DNA of 64,000 nt from the NCBI RefSeq assembly GCF_003171515.1, contig NC_089395.1, positions 2,728,001 to 2,792,000 of the forward strand, in the 5' to 3' direction. Both the position numbers and the translations under genes were made by a program. The notes below the pieces were generated by a model that was not told the origin of the DNA, ran no database searches, and saw nothing but the letters and a program-made list of their open reading frames with translations. Source of the stretch: Pyrenophora tritici-repentis. Lineage: Eukaryota > Ascomycota > Dothideomycetes > Pleosporales > Pleosporaceae. Positions 61,730-64,000 of the stretch are shown here, in pieces. How positions within the stretch are numbered: the first letter of the stretch is position 1; each line of letters opens with the position of its first letter.

Positions 61730-63115
61730 TTACCTCCCCCCTCCCCAAAAGCAAACACCCTCCAATTCCTCCCCCAAGATCTCCACACCCTTCTCCAACC
61801 CCCACCCTTTGATCTTACAAATCCTCCTCACCATATCCTCCAACCGTCTATCCATTTCCTCTCCCGCAGTATGCAAATCGCTCTCCACCAACAACATGTG
61901 GTCGGGCACAGTCTTGATGAGTTCGACAAAGCTTGCCGGCGTCTCCTCGTCCGTTGCATCAGACAGATTGATGGCGGTGCTGAAGCTTGCAAAGATGTGC
62001 GCGGGGATGAAGGGATTAAGGTATTGTTTGAAGTTTGATATGTTTCCCGAGTAGGAGTGGAGGCATATGCGGGGTGGGTATGGTGGGGTTGTGGCGGGTG
62101 GGTTTTTCTTTGTAGTTTTGGCTGTGTTATGGTCGTTGGTGTCGTCCTTGGGGTCATCTTTGGCAGTATCTTTGTTATCTTCCTTGGTGTCGTCCTTGGC
62201 ATCTTTGGTGTCGTCTTTGACGTCTTTTTTGGCATTTTCTTTGGAATCGTCTTTGGAATCGTCTGCGGCTTTAGCTTCGACTTTGGCTTTAGCCTTGGGA
62301 TGTTCAAGTCTGCGTTTCTTTTGCTCGCGCTTGCTAAGGACCTCCTTCTCATGCCCTCTCCACAAATCCGACAAAACTTCCAACACCAACCCATGAGCTT
62401 GCACACCATGCACACTAACAGCCCTCCCCATCTCAGCCGCAAGTTGAAGTTGCAGCTTGAAAATCTTCTTCTGGTGCGTAGGCGTGGTCCGAAAAGGTGT
62501 CAGGCGGCGGCCTTCCCGGCCACCGGGTGTGAGGCCATTGTCCCGCTTAGACCAGAGATCCGGGTGGTCAGTCCAGGCTTCCGGGATTCTGAATGCGCGG
62601 TCAAGACCAATTTCGCCGACTAGAGCATAAGGGTACTTTTTCAGGTTTTCTCGTGTGCGGGATAGGAAGGCTGAGAAGGATATTGGGTCGGGTAGGGAGA
62701 GGTATTTTTGCCGGTCTTCTCCGCTGGGGGTTTCCCGGCTTGGTTGTAGGACGGATCGGTAGTGTGCGATCTTTGCTTCGCCTGTGAGGGGTTTGTGGTA
62801 TTTGGTTTCTGCACCTTCTTCCTCTTCTTCTGTAAGGTACATTTGAGATGAGAACCATGGATGCCAACCAAAGCATGGGACGATACGCTCTTCTTTCGAC
62901 CACTTTGCTGGGTCAGAGGACTTGACACCATGCTTGTGTGCTGTTGATGCGACGAGATCTTGATCTTCGGCCCGTGTTGCCATGACGGTGAGAACTCGCG
63001 CTTTCGTATTTTGCTGTATCGTCTCCATGCTGGACATTGTGTCTGTGGGGTGACAATGCGCATCGAAAACACCCAAGTGCCATGGGAAGGCTTCCTCTTT
63101 GTTTTCGGCCGCCAT
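61730..63115 (-). CDS. scn1: TatD-family metal-dependent hydrolase (Scn1-like)
   Basis: Single exon, 461 aa. The amidohydrolase-fold TatD domain starts at WHLGVFDAHCHPTD, with the metal-binding HxH at His20/His22, followed by CFGWHPWF, the VGEIGLDRAF strand with the metal-bridging Glu, a region with VSVHGVQAHG, ICLHSYSGN and LLVESDLHT carrying the remaining ligands. Between roughly residues 280 and 345 a Lys/Asp-rich insert (KDDTKDAKDDTKEDNKD) of imperfect repeats interrupts the domain. Fission yeast Scn1, a Cut9-interacting member of this family, is the nearest named fungal protein I know. TatD enzymes are 3'-5' exonucleases or deoxyribonucleases; the activity of this subgroup is less certain. 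No signal peptide. Confidence 0.88.
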   Translation of the reverse strand: MAAENKEEAFPWHLGVFDAHCHPTDTMSSMETIQQNTKARVLTVMATRAEDQDLVASTAHKHGVKSSDPAKWSKEERIVPCFGWHPWFSSQMYLTEEEEEGAETKYHKPLTGEAKIAHYRSVLQPSRETPSGEDRQKYLSLPDPISFSAFLSRTRENLKKYPYALVGEIGLDRAFRIPEAWTDHPDLWSKRDNGLTPGGREGRRLTPFRTTPTHQKKIFKLQLQLAAEMGRAVSVHGVQAHGLVLEVLSDLWRGHEKEVLSKREQKKRRLEHPKAKAKVEAKAADDSKDDSKENAKKDVKDDTKDAKDDTKEDNKDTAKDDPKDDTNDHNTAKTTKKNPPATTPPYPPRICLHSYSGNISNFKQYLNPFIPAHIFASFSTAINLSDATDEETPASFVELIKTVPDHMLLVESDLHTAGEEMDRRLEDMVRRICKIKGWGLEKGVEILGEELEGVCFWGGGR

Positions 63116-64000
63116 TATAAGTTGTCGATGGTTCTGGCTAGCGATATGAATGATGGTGTTTGGAATGCAATGGCTGCCGGCAAGTTATTCGGCGCACCAG
63201 GGTGGCGTAAAAATAGTTGCAGCGACAGCGTGAGGAAAACACGTTATTCAGAGTATAAGCGTATATGGTGTCTACAATTGCCTTTACATATCAGTGTGTC
63301 AAGTATTTTTTGTAACCCATGTGAGCGGTCGCGAAGGAAATCTACACTATGACGTAGCTGTGAGGCTACTCGGAACCTTGGAAGAACCCCTTTCGGGCAT
63401 GGCGCTTTCTACCCTTGATCTGCAACATTACAAACCCAGCATCCGACTCTTCCGACCACCTAGGTGACATAATAGGCGTGCCTAGCGCATACAGTGACCT
63501 TTGTACACTGTTCATCCCACAAGCAGGGTCACCTGCTCCTCGACATATCATTACGCCCCATACTCCACCTCCAAATACCGACATCGGCTTCACCAACCGC
63601 CCTTCTCGAACAACACCACCATTTGCCGTTTCGGGCTTGGTATGCATGCATGCATACAAGGGCGTGTTACACACGCGCCAGTATCACCAGTACATTGTAG
63701 TAGTTTAGACAAAACAAGCTGCCTATTTAGGTAACCCGGTCAGCCTCGCGTTACCTACACGCGCACGCAACTGTGTGCTTTGCCAGGTCAGCATTACGCC
63801 CTGGAAGCAGAATAATGTTAGAATAGGGGGGGATATTATGTGATCTACCGTAGGTCTTGGGAAGGCTTGTGTACATGGGTGTACCAAGCTGCTACCCCTC
63901 TCTATACTGGGCAGTCATGGAGGGGAGGGTGTGTCTGGTATTTAAGTTGAAATTTCTTTCTTTCTGTCTTTCTCTCTCACTTGTCTTTTCTCTTCTCTTT
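63116..64000. other. Upstream of TatD gene, right edge of window
   Basis: About 0.9 kb with the TatD promoter on the left. The last 60 bp are a strong pyrimidine tract (TTTCTTTCTTTC, CTCTCTCAC), typical of a fungal promoter or leader, so a plus-strand gene may start just beyond the window. Frames of 68-102 codons here are unsupported. Confidence 0.45.

Overview
This is nuclear DNA of a filamentous ascomycete (Pezizomycotina). The genes are cut by short introns of about 45-100 bp with GTRNGT donors and CTAAC/CTAAT-like branch sites. The gene set is fungal: a HOG1-type MAP kinase with a TGY loop, a group III G-alpha subunit, a hevein-domain secreted protein, a heme-thiolate peroxidase and a GH32 enzyme. 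Two pogo-like transposons carry substitutions of the CpA-to-TpA kind left by repeat-induced point mutation (RIP). A dothideomycete of the Pleosporales type fits best, but that is inference; no rRNA or marker gene is present.

Layout. 0-9 kb: a STYX-like pseudophosphatase (-), a GNAT acetyltransferase (+), a secreted GH32 fructosyl-enzyme (+), an intron-containing tRNA-Pro(AGG) (-), a 1.84 kb pogo-like transposon (+) and a second GNAT (+). 8.5-9.3 kb: a small repeat patch made of three decayed tandem copies and a MITE-like inverted repeat. 9.3-20 kb: an LSH/DDM1/Irc5 SNF2 remodeller (+), a secreted chloroperoxidase-type enzyme (-), a 116 bp hAT-type MITE with a perfect 8 bp target duplication, a secreted protein with three chitin-binding (CBM18) domains (-), and a PRPP synthetase with a long non-homologous insert (-). 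20-28.4 kb: a nearly empty stretch containing one 54-residue Cys-rich gene and a second pogo-like transposon with two in-frame stops. 28.4-43.4 kb: a calpain with an in-frame TGA before its catalytic Cys and a GC-AG intron (+), an extended-SDR epimerase (-), a type-B carboxylesterase (+), an SMP-C2-C2 lipid-transfer-type protein (+), AVL9 (-) and HOG1 (-). 43.4-48.5 kb: a G-alpha subunit (+). 48.5-54.5 kb: a complete, apparently young Ty1/copia retrotransposon on the minus strand, with 197 bp LTRs, a GTAGC target duplication and one uninterrupted 1762-codon ORF. 54.5-64 kb: mostly gene-poor, with a small two-exon gene (-) and a TatD/Scn1-like metal-dependent hydrolase (-).

No gene cluster or operon-like system is evident. 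The genes are ordinary core and secreted functions interleaved with transposable elements. The most distinctive signals are in the mobile DNA. The two pogo-like elements have unrelated terminal sequences yet share a design: a 17 bp direct duplication in the left terminus only, and a common 18 nt subterminal motif at the right end. Both carry RIP-type nonsense codons, whereas the copia element is intact. The disrupted calpain is the clearest host-gene anomaly. Exon boundaries were set by hand from splice signals, phase and family conservation, so they are good hypotheses rather than transcript-confirmed models.
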